NCBI RefSeq assembly: GCF_902459485.1 | Contig: NZ_LR699119.1 | Coordinates: forward strand, 558,001 to 622,000 | DNA: 64,000 bases | Source: Aquicella siphonis | Lineage (GTDB): Bacteria > Pseudomonadota > Gammaproteobacteria > DSM-16500 | Direction: 5' to 3' | Shown: positions 56,165 through 64,000 of the stretch, one piece after another | Numbering within the stretch: position 1 is the stretch's first letter | Layout of the letters: the number at the start of each line of letters is the position of its first letter | The notes under the pieces: generated by a model | What the model was told of the DNA's origin: nothing | Databases searched by the model: none | The model's input: the letters and a program-made list of their open reading frames with translations, nothing else | Translations under genes and position numbers: made by a program

Positions 56165-57691
56165 ATGGAAAATGGGTTCCAAGGCCTGCGGAAACAATCT
56201 GTGCACAGGGAGACGGCCGTCTTGATACTCTTGTTTTTAATCCTGGTCATCGCTTTTGCGGCGCTGGTTTATGCCTGTTTCAAAATCAAAAGCCTGGCAC
56301 GGCAGGCTGAAAGCCGTGCTGTGGCCGCGGAAACAGAACTGGCTGGTCTGCGCCAGACCGGGTCTGCGCTGACGCAGCAGCTGACTGAATTGCAAACCCG
56401 GCTGCATCATGCGATTGAAGATCCTGTGACACATCTGCCCGGACGCGAATTATTTGCCGACCGTATGCGTCAGAACCTGAATGAATGCGACCGCTATCAA
56501 TTTAACCTGGCGGTTTTATATATTGATATTAACGATTTTAATGTGATTAATAACGCGCTGGGTGATGAAACCGGCGATGCGGTTTTGCTGGAAGTGTCCC
56601 GAAGGCTGCGTTCCTGCATTAGGCAGGTCGATACACTCAGCCGTCTTGACAAGGATATTTTTGTCGCCCTGTTGACGCAGTTAAGCAAGCCGGAAACCGC
56701 CGCGATGATAGCCCGGCGCATGCTGCAAACACTGGATCAACCTATCCGGGCAGGCGAACATTCGATTTACGTCACCGCCAGTGTGGGGATAGCCATTTAT
56801 CCTGCGGACGCACAGGATGCGTCTTCATTACTGCGCAACGCGAATCAGGCCTTGACCATGGCCAAGAAAAAAGGGCATCAGGTTTATCAGTTTTATCAAG
56901 AGCAGCAGCCTGTCAACAGCCAGCGGGATTTCGTGCTCTCCACCCATCTGATGAATGAGTCCATGCTTCAGGAACTTGAGATCTATTATCAACCGATCAT
57001 GAATGTTCATAGCCATAGCGTTTTTTGCATGGAGACCTTGGTGCGCTGGCATCATCCGCTGCTGGGCCTGATTGAGTCGCAAGAGATTTTCATTCATGCT
57101 GAAAAACAGGGCAAATTGAATGTGATTTCCGAGTGGGTGCTGCAAAAAGCCTGCAAACAGTTTCTTCATTGGCGCTCGCTGGGGTTTGAACCGGCATTGT
57201 TAGGTTTGTCATTGTCCTTTACACAGTTAAAGCATCCGCATTTTATTTATCGAGTTTCACAAATTATCCGGGAACTCGATTTCAAGCCGGAATGGCTGTT
57301 GCTTCAGATCAAGGAGAGTGCTGGCCAAATCGGTGCGGATGCGCTGGACAAGGCGTTTAACATGCTGGATTATCTGCGCATCAAGGTGGCGATCGATGAT
57401 TTTGGCGCCGAACCGCTATCCTTGTACTGTCTCAAGCACTTTCCTGCTAACTATCTCAAACTCCATCCCTCCATGATAGAGGATATACAGCAGAACAGCC
57501 GGGCCAGGAAACTGGTCAAGGCGCTGGCTGTGCTGGGAGATAGTCTTTCCTCGCCGTTGATCATTCAGGGGGTGAGTGACGAACAGCAGTTGTCGATTCT
57601 GAGCGGACTGGGTTGTTATCTGATGCAAGGCCGGCATCTGGGCGAGCCTTGTTCCGAAGCGGATGTCATGGAAGCACAGTCTCTTCGGTAA
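56165..57691 (+). CDS. Membrane-anchored degenerate GGDEF-EAL protein (508 aa)
   Basis: One N-terminal membrane span (about residues 17-39, LILLFLILVIAFAALVYACF), a coiled-coil stretch, a GGDEF-fold domain and an EAL-fold domain. Both active sites are broken: GGDEF is replaced by LDKDIF (~161-166), EAL reads ETL (~290-292), the NLS Asn is lost (GLSLSF), the ExTES motif reads QIKES, the KxD Asp is gone (LKLHPS) and EGVE reads QGVS. Only DDFG and the final Gln remain. It is thus probably a c-di-GMP-binding or protein-binding scaffold, not a cyclase or esterase. ATG 56165 (AAGG upstream) is chosen; TTG/GTG starts from 56093 are possible. It is inserted between tolA and tolB. Confidence 0.85.
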   Translation: MENGFQGLRKQSVHRETAVLILLFLILVIAFAALVYACFKIKSLARQAESRAVAAETELAGLRQTGSALTQQLTELQTRLHHAIEDPVTHLPGRELFADRMRQNLNECDRYQFNLAVLYIDINDFNVINNALGDETGDAVLLEVSRRLRSCIRQVDTLSRLDKDIFVALLTQLSKPETAAMIARRMLQTLDQPIRAGEHSIYVTASVGIAIYPADAQDASSLLRNANQALTMAKKKGHQVYQFYQEQQPVNSQRDFVLSTHLMNESMLQELEIYYQPIMNVHSHSVFCMETLVRWHHPLLGLIESQEIFIHAEKQGKLNVISEWVLQKACKQFLHWRSLGFEPALLGLSLSFTQLKHPHFIYRVSQIIRELDFKPEWLLLQIKESAGQIGADALDKAFNMLDYLRIKVAIDDFGAEPLSLYCLKHFPANYLKLHPSMIEDIQQNSRARKLVKALAVLGDSLSSPLIIQGVSDEQQLSILSGLGCYLMQGRHLGEPCSEADVMEAQSLR

Positions 57692-57835
57692 TGAGCGATT
57701 CTTAAGTTGTCCAAAGTCCTATGTCTGTGCCGGGTGTATTGCGCCGTCTCGTCAGATCGGCTCAGTCCGCGGGAATAGCTGAAAAATGACCAGAGATGTG
57801 ATATAAAACACCCGATAGAAAGAGGTAATCCCGAT

Positions 57836-59143
57836 ATGCGCAAAATTTTGAGCCTGATTTTATTTGTCGTGACCATCACTCTCCCTTATACCGCTTCCGC
57901 CATCTTGAGCATGGAGTTGACCCGGGGTGTCGCTGGTGCGATTCCCGTGGCCGTTGTGCCTTTCGCCGGCGCTGCTGATGCGCCCCAGGATGTGTCCGGG
58001 GTAGTGACCAATGATTTGACTAATAGCGGACGTTTTAAGGTGTTTGGCCGTAATGCACTCAGTGAATTTCCCAGTGAGGCTGACCAGGTGTCCGTGGAGT
58101 ATTTTCGGCGGCTGGGCACGGACAATGTGGTGATTGGCAAGGTGAATGCGCTTTCCGGCGACCGCTATAATGTCAGGTTTCAGCTGCTGGACATGTTTCG
58201 CGGCAAGGGTGCTGAACGTGTTGTTCTGGAAAAAAACTATACTGTATCCGGCGGGGAACTGCGCAAGCTGTCTCATCACATCAGCGATTTGATTTACGAG
58301 CGCATTACCGGCGTACGCGGTGTTTTTTCGACCAAAATCGCTTATGTCGTGATTCAGCGGCCGGTTAACGCGGCACCGCGCTATATTCTGGAAGTTTCTG
58401 ACCAGGATGGCTATAACCCCCGTCCGCTCCTGAATTCACCGGAACCCATCATGTCTCCCTCATGGTCGCCCAACGGACGCCAGATTGCCTATGTATCATT
58501 TGAAAACCGCAAGGCGGGAATCTATTTGCAGGATGTCATGACCGGCGGCCGGCGTCTGCTGAGCGAGTTCCCCGGCATTAATGGGGCGCCGGCCTGGTCG
58601 CCCGATGGCGGCAGGCTTGCCCTGGTATTATCCAAAAGCGGCTCGCCCAACATCTATGTCATGGACATAGGGTCTGGCAGCCTGACTCAGATCACGCGTG
58701 ATTATTACATCAATACGGAGCCCGCGTGGGCGCCGGACGGAAAATCCCTGCTGTATACTTCAAATCGCAGCGGCGGACCACAAATTTACCAGGCCAATCT
58801 GGCTTCCGGCGCGTCATCGCGTGTTTCATTCGATGGTGATTATAACGCGCGTGCTTCGTTTACCCGGGATGGAAAATATATTGCCATGATTCACAAGGTA
58901 TCCGGTATTTATAATATCGGCCTTCTGGATCTGGACACCGGCACCATGCGGGTGCTGGGCAGCTCGGCGGGAGACAGTGCCTCGCCCAGCATTGCTCCCA
59001 ACGGCAGCATGATTCTTTATGATACCGTTTATGGCGGCCGCAATGTGCTGGCGATGGTTTCAACCGACGGCCGTATCCAGCTGCGGCTGCCCGCGCGGAA
59101 TGGGGAAGCCCAGGATCCGGCGTGGTCGCCGTTTATGGGTTAA
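57836..59143 (+). CDS. tolB: TolB, periplasmic beta-propeller of Tol-Pal (435 aa)
   Basis: Signal peptide to ~residue 22 ([16 protein letters not shown]), an N-terminal alpha/beta domain ([26 protein letters not shown]) and six-bladed WD40-like propeller with repeated [28 protein letters not shown] and [14 protein letters not shown] motifs. It binds Pal and TolA. It follows the GGDEF-EAL gene by 144 bp with a TATAAA-type box at about 57801, so it may have its own promoter. Confidence 0.96.
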   Translation: MRKILSLILFVVTITLPYTASAILSMELTRGVAGAIPVAVVPFAGAADAPQDVSGVVTNDLTNSGRFKVFGRNALSEFPSEADQVSVEYFRRLGTDNVVIGKVNALSGDRYNVRFQLLDMFRGKGAERVVLEKNYTVSGGELRKLSHHISDLIYERITGVRGVFSTKIAYVVIQRPVNAAPRYILEVSDQDGYNPRPLLNSPEPIMSPSWSPNGRQIAYVSFENRKAGIYLQDVMTGGRRLLSEFPGINGAPAWSPDGGRLALVLSKSGSPNIYVMDIGSGSLTQITRDYYINTEPAWAPDGKSLLYTSNRSGGPQIYQANLASGASSRVSFDGDYNARASFTRDGKYIAMIHKVSGIYNIGLLDLDTGTMRVLGSSAGDSASPSIAPNGSMILYDTVYGGRNVLAMVSTDGRIQLRLPARNGEAQDPAWSPFMG

Positions 59144-59226
59144 AGGCCTGCTTCATGCGGTCTTGATAAGTGGGTATTTCAAGGTATACTTTTGCTTAAC
59201 TTACTTTTTGGTGACAGGGGGAGAAC

Positions 59227-59757
59227 ATGGAAATAAAAAAATGGATGCAAATGGTTTTGGTTGGCTGCAGTGTGTTAACACTGGCGGCTTGTTCCTCTCA
59301 TAAAAAGCCTGATCAATCCGCGATTGATGCTGCCAATGCCGCTTACAGCAATGGCGGGGCGCATGCGTCCGGCCTGGGTCATGAATCCGGCTTTGGCGAC
59401 AGGGCAAACGGGGGCGAACGCCTCTTGTCCAATCGCGTCTATTATTTTGATTATGACAGCAATATTGTCCACGATGATGACAAGCCGGCTATTCTCGCGA
59501 ATGCCAACTACCTGCTCAGCCATCCGGGCAGCAAGGTGATGCTGGAAGGTCACACTGACCCCCGCGGCAGCCGTGAATACAATATCGGTCTGGGCGAGCG
59601 CCGCGCAAATGCGGTTGCCGGCATACTCACCGCCAAAGGTGTCAGCCCCGCGCAAATCCGGGTTGTCAGCTATGGCGCGGAAAAGCTTGCTTCTCCCGGT
59701 CACACGGAAGCGGATTACCGCCAAGACCGCCGTGTCGTTCTTGTCTATCTGAAGTAG
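59227..59757 (+). CDS. pal: Peptidoglycan-associated lipoprotein Pal (176 aa)
   Basis: Lipobox LTLAACSSHKKPDQ with acylated Cys at about residue 22, then a disordered linker and the OmpA-like domain YFDYDSNIVHDDDKPAIL, VMLEGHTDPRGSREYNIGLGERRANAV and SYGAEKL...DRRVVLVY, which binds diaminopimelate in peptidoglycan. A strong ribosome site (GGGGGAG) precedes the ATG. Confidence 0.96.
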   Translation: MEIKKWMQMVLVGCSVLTLAACSSHKKPDQSAIDAANAAYSNGGAHASGLGHESGFGDRANGGERLLSNRVYYFDYDSNIVHDDDKPAILANANYLLSHPGSKVMLEGHTDPRGSREYNIGLGERRANAVAGILTAKGVSPAQIRVVSYGAEKLASPGHTEADYRQDRRVVLVYLK

Positions 59758-59763
59758 TCATTT

Positions 59764-60792
59764 ATGCTGACTTCTACACGGATAATCAAAATCATGGGCA
59801 TGGCATTATGTCTAAGCTTTGCTGTGCCCGTATTCGCGGAATCTGCGCCAGTCTATGATGCCGATACCATTCAGCAGGAAATGCCGGATGAAGGCGTACC
59901 GGATCAATATCTTCCGCCGCCTCCACCGCCGGGCCAGGAAAGCGCGGGCACTTTTGTGCCTATGGGACCTGCGCAACAGCCTGCGTCATCGCTTAGCATG
60001 GAACAGCGGGTGCAGCGGATTGAGCAGCAAGTCAACAATATGCAGACCAGCGATGCCGCTTCGCGTATCGAGTCGTTGCAGAACCAGGTGCAGACCTTGC
60101 GCGGACTGGTTGAGCAGTTGACGCATGAACTTGAAGTGATGCAAAACCAGCAGAAAGCCATGTATTCGGATTTGGACAAGCGGATTGCGCAGGGTGATAC
60201 GGGAGCTGTGAAACCCGAATCACGCCCTGCCGCGGCTACGGCTGAGGCGCCATCCGTTCCTGGCCCGGACGCAACTCTTCCATCTGCAATAGGCAAGACC
60301 AGCGTGAAGTCCGCGTCATCCAAACAAAGCGCCAAGTCTTCCGCCCCAGTGGCAGCCAGTACGTCAGTCGGGCTTGAAAAATCAGCAGGAGACCAGCCCA
60401 ATGTTGCCGAAGAACAACAGATTTACCAGACAGCATACAATCTGATCAAGGCAAAAAAATATAATGAAGCGGTAAGCGCTCTGCAGGGTATGTTGAAAAA
60501 ATATCCATCCGGGCAGTTTGCCTCAAATGCGCATTATTGGCTGGGAGAATTGTTTGGGCTGATGGGTAAAAATGACCAGGCATTGAGTGAATTCAATACC
60601 GTAGTCCAGACTTATCCGGATAGTCCGCGTGTGTCTGACGCACAGTTGAAAGTAGGAATGATACTGGCTTCCCAATTCAAGTGGCCTGATGCCAAGACCG
60701 CGTTGAAAAAAGTGGTTAACCGTTATCCCGGATCCGCATCTGCAAGACTGGCTGCGGAACAGCTCAAGCAGATCAAACAAGCGGGCCATTAG
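59764..60792 (+). CDS. cpoB: Cell division coordinator CpoB / YbgF (342 aa)
   Basis: A periplasmic protein that links Tol-Pal to peptidoglycan synthase activity. Signal peptide ends VPVFAESAP; a Pro-rich stretch (YLPPPPPPGQ) precedes the trimerising coiled coil (VQRIEQQVNNMQTSDAASRIESLQNQVQTLR). The C-terminal ~120 residues are TPR repeats (YNLIKAKKYNEAVSALQGMLKKYPSGQF, HYWLGELFGLMGKNDQALSEF). Starts 6 bp after pal. Its stop overlaps the queE GTG by one base. Confidence 0.93.
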   Translation: MLTSTRIIKIMGMALCLSFAVPVFAESAPVYDADTIQQEMPDEGVPDQYLPPPPPPGQESAGTFVPMGPAQQPASSLSMEQRVQRIEQQVNNMQTSDAASRIESLQNQVQTLRGLVEQLTHELEVMQNQQKAMYSDLDKRIAQGDTGAVKPESRPAAATAEAPSVPGPDATLPSAIGKTSVKSASSKQSAKSSAPVAASTSVGLEKSAGDQPNVAEEQQIYQTAYNLIKAKKYNEAVSALQGMLKKYPSGQFASNAHYWLGELFGLMGKNDQALSEFNTVVQTYPDSPRVSDAQLKVGMILASQFKWPDAKTALKKVVNRYPGSASARLAAEQLKQIKQAGH

Positions 60793-61433
60793 TGGACAGG
60801 CTGCGCATCTCTGAAATCTTTTATTCTTTGCAGGGTGAAACAAGGACAGTCGGACTCCCGACTGTCTTTGTGCGTTTAACAGGATGTCCGCTGCGATGCC
60901 AGTATTGTGATACCGCCTATGCTTTTCAGGGCGGTCAATGGATGGAGAAAGAAGCGGTATTGGCGGAAGTAAGAAAATATACCGTCCGTTATGTCACTGT
61001 CACAGGCGGTGAGCCGCTGGCGCAGAAATCATGTTTGTCACTTTTAACCCGCTTGTGTGATGAGGGATATGAAGTCTCGCTTGAAACCAGCGGCGCGTTA
61101 TCGGTTGCTCAAGTGGATCCGCGCGTCATCAAGGTGGTAGACGTCAAGACACCGGGTTCGTCAGAGAGTGAAAAAAATGACTGGGCTAATTTCGCTCACC
61201 TGCTTCCTCATGATCAGATCAAATTTGTTATCTGTGATCAGGCGGATTATGAATGGGCCAAACAAATCATGGATCAATACCGGCTTGCGTCCCGGTGTCA
61301 TGTATTATTCTCTCCCAGTTATCATCAACTGAAAGCCGGGGAACTGGCAGACTGGATCCTGCATGATCAATTACCGGTACGACTGCAAATCCAGCTGCAT
61401 AAATATCTGTGGGGTGATGTTGCCGGAAAATAA
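60792..61433 (+). CDS. queE: 7-carboxy-7-deazaguanine synthase QueE, radical SAM (213 aa)
   Basis: A radical SAM enzyme of queuosine precursor synthesis. The cluster motif is CPLRCQYCD preceded by FVRLTG; ISEIFYSLQGE is the family N-terminus; VTVTGGEPLAQ binds SAM; ETSGAL and KVVDVKTPGSSES follow. GTG start overlaps the cpoB stop. QueC or QueD are not in the window, though queC commonly lies beside queE. Confidence 0.95.
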   Translation: MDRLRISEIFYSLQGETRTVGLPTVFVRLTGCPLRCQYCDTAYAFQGGQWMEKEAVLAEVRKYTVRYVTVTGGEPLAQKSCLSLLTRLCDEGYEVSLETSGALSVAQVDPRVIKVVDVKTPGSSESEKNDWANFAHLLPHDQIKFVICDQADYEWAKQIMDQYRLASRCHVLFSPSYHQLKAGELADWILHDQLPVRLQIQLHKYLWGDVAGK

Positions 61434-61482
61434 AACCACATGCTCATCAGGCCGGATCAGGATTAATCAGGAGAATGTTTGA

Positions 61483-62217
61483 TTGAAATTTTTATTGCCA
61501 GGCATCCAGGACAGGGTTGCTATTGTGACAGGACACAAAGCTGGAATCGGGTTAGCGGTTTACCAATTATTGCAGCAATTGGGCGCGCGTGTTTACGGGT
61601 TTGACTTGCCTGAAGTGGATCTCGCGGATACGTCCGGGATTGTTTCTCATGTCGATGCGGTCGCGCAAAAAGAAGGCGGTAACATCGATATCCTGGTGAA
61701 TAACGCGGGTGTCACCGTCATGGGTAATATTCTTGAAACCCGTGTTGAAGACGTGGACCAGGTATTTTCTGTTAACTTCAAGGCGCCCTTATTCCTGATG
61801 CAGGCTGTTCTTCCCTACATGCTGAAGAAAAAAAGGGGCGCGATTGTGAATAATGCCAGTGATCAGGCCTTCGTCGGCAAACGGGTCAGCGCCGTCTACG
61901 GGGCGAGCAAGGCAGCAGTCGCGCAATTAACAAAGAGCGCCGCCCTGGATTGGGGGCCGCATGGCATACGCGTGAATTGTGTGGCGCCGGGCAGCACGGA
62001 CACGCCCATGCTGCGGCGTGTCATCAATGAATTGCATGAGCGATATCCCGAGCAATTTTCCGCGAACAAGGAATCCGTTTACCAAAGCAGTGTGCCATTG
62101 AATCGTTTCGCTGCCCCGGTGGAAATCGCCTGGGCCATTGTATTTCTGGCGTCGGATGCCGCTTCTTTTGTGACGGGTACGGTAATGTCTGTTGATGGAG
62201 GTTTTGTAGCACAATGA
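61483..62217 (+). CDS. Short-chain dehydrogenase/reductase, first of a pair (244 aa)
   Basis: A FabG-type SDR: cofactor loop AIVTGHKAGIGLAV, NNAG in ILVNNAGVTVMG, Ser in IVNNASDQAFVG, catalytic YGASKAAVAQLTKSAA and the C-terminal ASFVTGTVMSVDGG. The TTG start at 61483 is chosen because AGGAGA stands 8 bp upstream. The stop overlaps the start of the next SDR gene by 4 bp, so the two are translationally coupled. Substrate unknown. Confidence 0.85.
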   Translation: MKFLLPGIQDRVAIVTGHKAGIGLAVYQLLQQLGARVYGFDLPEVDLADTSGIVSHVDAVAQKEGGNIDILVNNAGVTVMGNILETRVEDVDQVFSVNFKAPLFLMQAVLPYMLKKKRGAIVNNASDQAFVGKRVSAVYGASKAAVAQLTKSAALDWGPHGIRVNCVAPGSTDTPMLRRVINELHERYPEQFSANKESVYQSSVPLNRFAAPVEIAWAIVFLASDAASFVTGTVMSVDGGFVAQ

Positions 62218-62954
62218 TGATACACGACAAGCTGGATAACCGGGTCGTCTTTGTGACTGGCGGCTCTCGCGGCATTGGCAAGGCGATAGTAGAAAAATTT
62301 CAATCCCATGACTGGCGGGCGGCAACCTGTTCAACCACAGAGGAAGGCGTACGGGGAAGCGGGGCGGATTGGGGCATGGTGTGTGATGTGTCTGATCCGG
62401 CGCAGGTGCGCGCGGTGATTAACGCACTCATTTCCCGGTTTGGCCGCCTGGATGCAGTCATTAATAATGCCGGTCTGGCGGGGTCTGAAAGTTTGGGACC
62501 TGACGAAGACATTGAGAACTGGCACCGTGTCATCAGTGTAAATCTCAATGGAACTTATTATGTCTGTCAGTCTGCCCTGGCGCATTTGCCGGATATGACA
62601 GGCCGCATCGTCAATATCGCTTCTGTCTTGGGCCTTAAAGGCGTTCCGCAAGCCGGGGCTTATTGTGCCGCCAAACACGGGGTGGTGGGATTGACCCGGG
62701 CGCTTTCGCATGATCTTGCTCCGCGGCACATTACGGTCAATGCGATTTGCCCGGGATGGGTACGCACGGACATGGCGGTAAACCGCATGCGTGACATAGG
62801 ATTGAAAGAAAGCAGTCTTGCGCAGTCTGTTCCCTTGGGGCGATTCATTGAACCGCATGAAGTAGCGGACCTGGCTTATTTCCTGATTGCTTCCGAAGCG
62901 GGCGCAGGCATGACGGGGCAGGCGCTGGTTCTGGACGGCGGAGTGCTGGCATAA
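62214..62954 (+). CDS. Short-chain dehydrogenase/reductase, second of a pair (246 aa)
   Basis: Another classical SDR: VVFVTGGSRGIGKAIVEK, AVINNAGLAGSES, IVNIASVLGLKG, catalytic YCAAKHGVVGLTRALSHDL and MTGQALVLDGG. N-terminal cofactor loop and catalytic tetrad are intact. It differs in many positions from its neighbour, so this is an old duplication or two distinct steps of one pathway, for example successive reductions of a hydroxy-acid or sugar. No other pathway gene is beside them. Both ATGs at 62214 and 62217 are possible starts. Confidence 0.85.
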   Translation: MMIHDKLDNRVVFVTGGSRGIGKAIVEKFQSHDWRAATCSTTEEGVRGSGADWGMVCDVSDPAQVRAVINALISRFGRLDAVINNAGLAGSESLGPDEDIENWHRVISVNLNGTYYVCQSALAHLPDMTGRIVNIASVLGLKGVPQAGAYCAAKHGVVGLTRALSHDLAPRHITVNAICPGWVRTDMAVNRMRDIGLKESSLAQSVPLGRFIEPHEVADLAYFLIASEAGAGMTGQALVLDGGVLA

Positions 62955-63039
62955 GCCTGTTCTCGAAAGAAGATCCAGGCGCTGACAGCTCGGAATGGGC
63001 CCTGTTTCACGATTCTTTTCCATCAGCCGCTTCTAATCG

Positions 63040-63067
63040 TTGATATTTTTCTGAGAATCAGTAATAT
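63040..63067 (+). promoter_or_regulatory. Candidate promoter of tRNA-Lys
   Basis: TTGATA (63040-63045) and TAATAT (63062-63067) are 16 bp apart, close to the sigma-70 pattern. The transcript would start near 63074, about 45 bp before the mature tRNA. Confidence 0.55.
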
Positions 63068-63119
63068 ATGCGGCTCTGCCAGAGTGATGTTTGTTTATCA
63101 TTTTGTTGTCCATCATGCC

Positions 63120-63192
63120 GGGTCGTTAGCTCAGTCGGTAGAGCAGCAGGCTTTTAACCTGTTGGTCCTGCGTTCGAATCGCAGACGACCCA
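63120..63192 (+). tRNA. tRNA-Lys (anticodon UUU)
   Basis: A 73-base cloverleaf. The acceptor stem GGGTCGT pairs with ACGACCC and the D-arm is AGCTCAGTCGGTAGAGC. The anticodon arm GCAGG-CTTTTAA-CCTGT has anticodon TTT at 63153-63155, and the T-arm is CTGCGTTCGAATCGCAG. The discriminator base is A. CCA is not encoded, so it is added after transcription. Isolated between the SDR pair and clpB; no attachment site or integrase is visible. Confidence 0.97.
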
Positions 63193-63309
63193 CTTGAAAT
63201 CCTCTCTATTTGTGTTTCTGCAAAAAAAGCGAACAGTTTGCTGTCCAGGAGATGCCTGGCTTGCCATTGGGCTGCAAACGCGCAATCCATTCATGGTGTA
63301 TAATGTTGA

Positions 63310-63350
63310 CTTGAACTTTCTGAAACTGACCTTATCTTTAGAAATATAAT
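63310..63350 (+). promoter_or_regulatory. Candidate heat-shock (sigma-32-type) and sigma-70 promoter elements of clpB
   Basis: CTTGAAC (63310-63316), 13 bp, then CCTTATCT (63330-63337) resemble the sigma-32 pattern CTTGAAA / CCCCATnT. A perfect TATAAT follows at 63345-63350 with a weak CTGAAA-like -35. Both could drive clpB. Confidence 0.5.
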
Positions 63351-63368
63351 CTTTAGAGGGTTGACTGA

Positions 63369-64000
63369 ATGCGCATGGACAAATTGACCAGTAAGTTCCA
63401 GACGGCGTTGGCAGACGCGCAATCACTCGCGTTGGGTAATGATCACGCCGTGATTGAGCCTATGCATGTGTTAAAAGCATTAATGGATCAGGAGGGCGGC
63501 AGCGTTTCTTCCATTCTGTCCAAAGCGGGCGTCAATACTTCAAAATTGCGCTCCGAGCTGGATTCGGCCATCAAGCGTCTGCCAAAAGTGGAAGGCACCG
63601 GCGGTGAAGTGCACGTTTCCAATGAATTGAACCGAATATTGAATCTGACAGACAAGCTTGCCCAAAAGCGTAAGGACCAGTACATATCCAGTGAATTGTT
63701 TCTGCTTGCTGCGACCGAAGACAATGGAACGCTGGGCGATATCCTGCGCAAGTGCGGCGCGATAAAATCCACTGTGGAAAAAGCGATAGACGAGGAACGC
63801 GGCGGGCAAAAGGTTGAAGATCCGAATGCCGAAGACCAGCGTAATGCCCTGGCAAAATACACGATTGATCTGACGGCTCTGGCTGGTCAGGGCAAGCTTG
63901 ATCCCGTGATAGGACGTGATGCTGAAATTCGCCGCACCATTCAGGTGTTGCAGCGACGCACGAAAAACAATCCGGTTCTGATAGGCGAGCCAGGCGTGGG
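63369..64000 (+). CDS. clpB: ATP-dependent disaggregase ClpB, N-terminal part
   Basis: The gene runs off the right edge; about 210 codons are visible. It starts [45 protein letters not shown], the Clp N-domain with two repeats. It then has [19 protein letters not shown] and enters the first AAA+ domain at [52 protein letters not shown], where Walker A begins. The ATG at 63369 has GAGGG 8 bp upstream. It rescues aggregated proteins with DnaK. Confidence 0.96.
   Translation, partial: MRMDKLTSKFQTALADAQSLALGNDHAVIEPMHVLKALMDQEGGSVSSILSKAGVNTSKLRSELDSAIKRLPKVEGTGGEVHVSNELNRILNLTDKLAQKRKDQYISSELFLLAATEDNGTLGDILRKCGAIKSTVEKAIDEERGGQKVEDPNAEDQRNALAKYTIDLTALAGQGKLDPVIGRDAEIRRTIQVLQRRTKNNPVLIGEPGV

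Noticed and set aside
63120-63368. tRNA-Lys 3' end considered as an integration site
   Set aside because: No integrase gene or repeated tRNA 3' end was seen nearby; clpB follows directly.

Overview
The window looks like the chromosome of a gammaproteobacterium of the order Legionellales, probably Coxiellaceae-like. This is inferred from gene content and order: an FmdB / DUF502 / aspS / yebC / ruvC / ruvA / ruvB / ybgC / tolQRA / tolB / pal / cpoB run, a pair of '17 kDa / Lpp0805-type' surface antigens, aceE-aceF-lpdA, minCDE and ibaG-murA. No phage, insertion sequence, CRISPR array or integrase was seen. Base composition is moderate, with A+T-rich intergenic islands.

Layout. (1) 1-6.7 kb is a glycan or lipid-glycosylation neighbourhood: a GT2 glycosyltransferase (cut by the edge), two multi-pass GT-C glycosyltransferases, a UDP-galactopyranose-mutase-like FAD oxidoreductase and a short IscS-like cysteine desulfurase. 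(2) 6.9-9.3 kb is a YbaK-like tRNA deacylase, archease and RtcB RNA-ligase operon, followed by ettA. (3) 11.1-11.4 kb holds intergenic dispersed repeats. (4) 11.4-19.9 kb is metabolism and transport on the minus strand (NAD malic enzyme, CDF metal exporter, Kef-like antiporter, PutA), with rnt on the plus strand and a 2-Cys peroxiredoxin on the minus strand. (5) 20.1-22.7 kb is a compact three-gene module resembling part of the Arn (aminoarabinose-lipid A) pathway: an ArnE/F-like flippase subunit, an ArnB-like aminotransferase and a stand-alone ArnA-type decarboxylase. (6) 22.7-30.5 kb is cell envelope and division: pentapeptide-repeat protein, murA, ibaG, ampD-ampE, a BtuF-like binding protein, minCDE and a FadL-like porin.

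(7) 30.7-31.5 kb is a tandem pair of small secreted surface antigens. (8) 31.8-37.3 kb is the pyruvate dehydrogenase operon, closed by a clear terminator. (9) 37.5-38.3 kb is an orphan gene with a YopT-like C58 cysteine-protease triad, an effector candidate. (10) 38.4-46 kb holds a corrinoid adenosyltransferase, rimI, prfB with its +1 frameshift, lysS, an FkbM methyltransferase, two pilin-like genes, wrbA and an SDR. (11) 46.3-61.4 kb is the conserved aspS-ruv-tol-pal-queE block. It is interrupted twice: by an antisense gene with a possible permuted papain-like fold between ruvC and ruvA, and by a degenerate GGDEF-EAL gene between tolA and tolB. (12) The window ends with two translationally coupled SDR genes, tRNA-Lys(UUU) and the 5' part of clpB.

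The most interesting items are the two candidate papain-fold host-interaction proteins, the catalytically degenerate c-di-GMP-type protein inside the tol cluster, the reduced Arn-like module and the RtcB/archease RNA-repair operon. All functional statements rest on motif reading without database searches.
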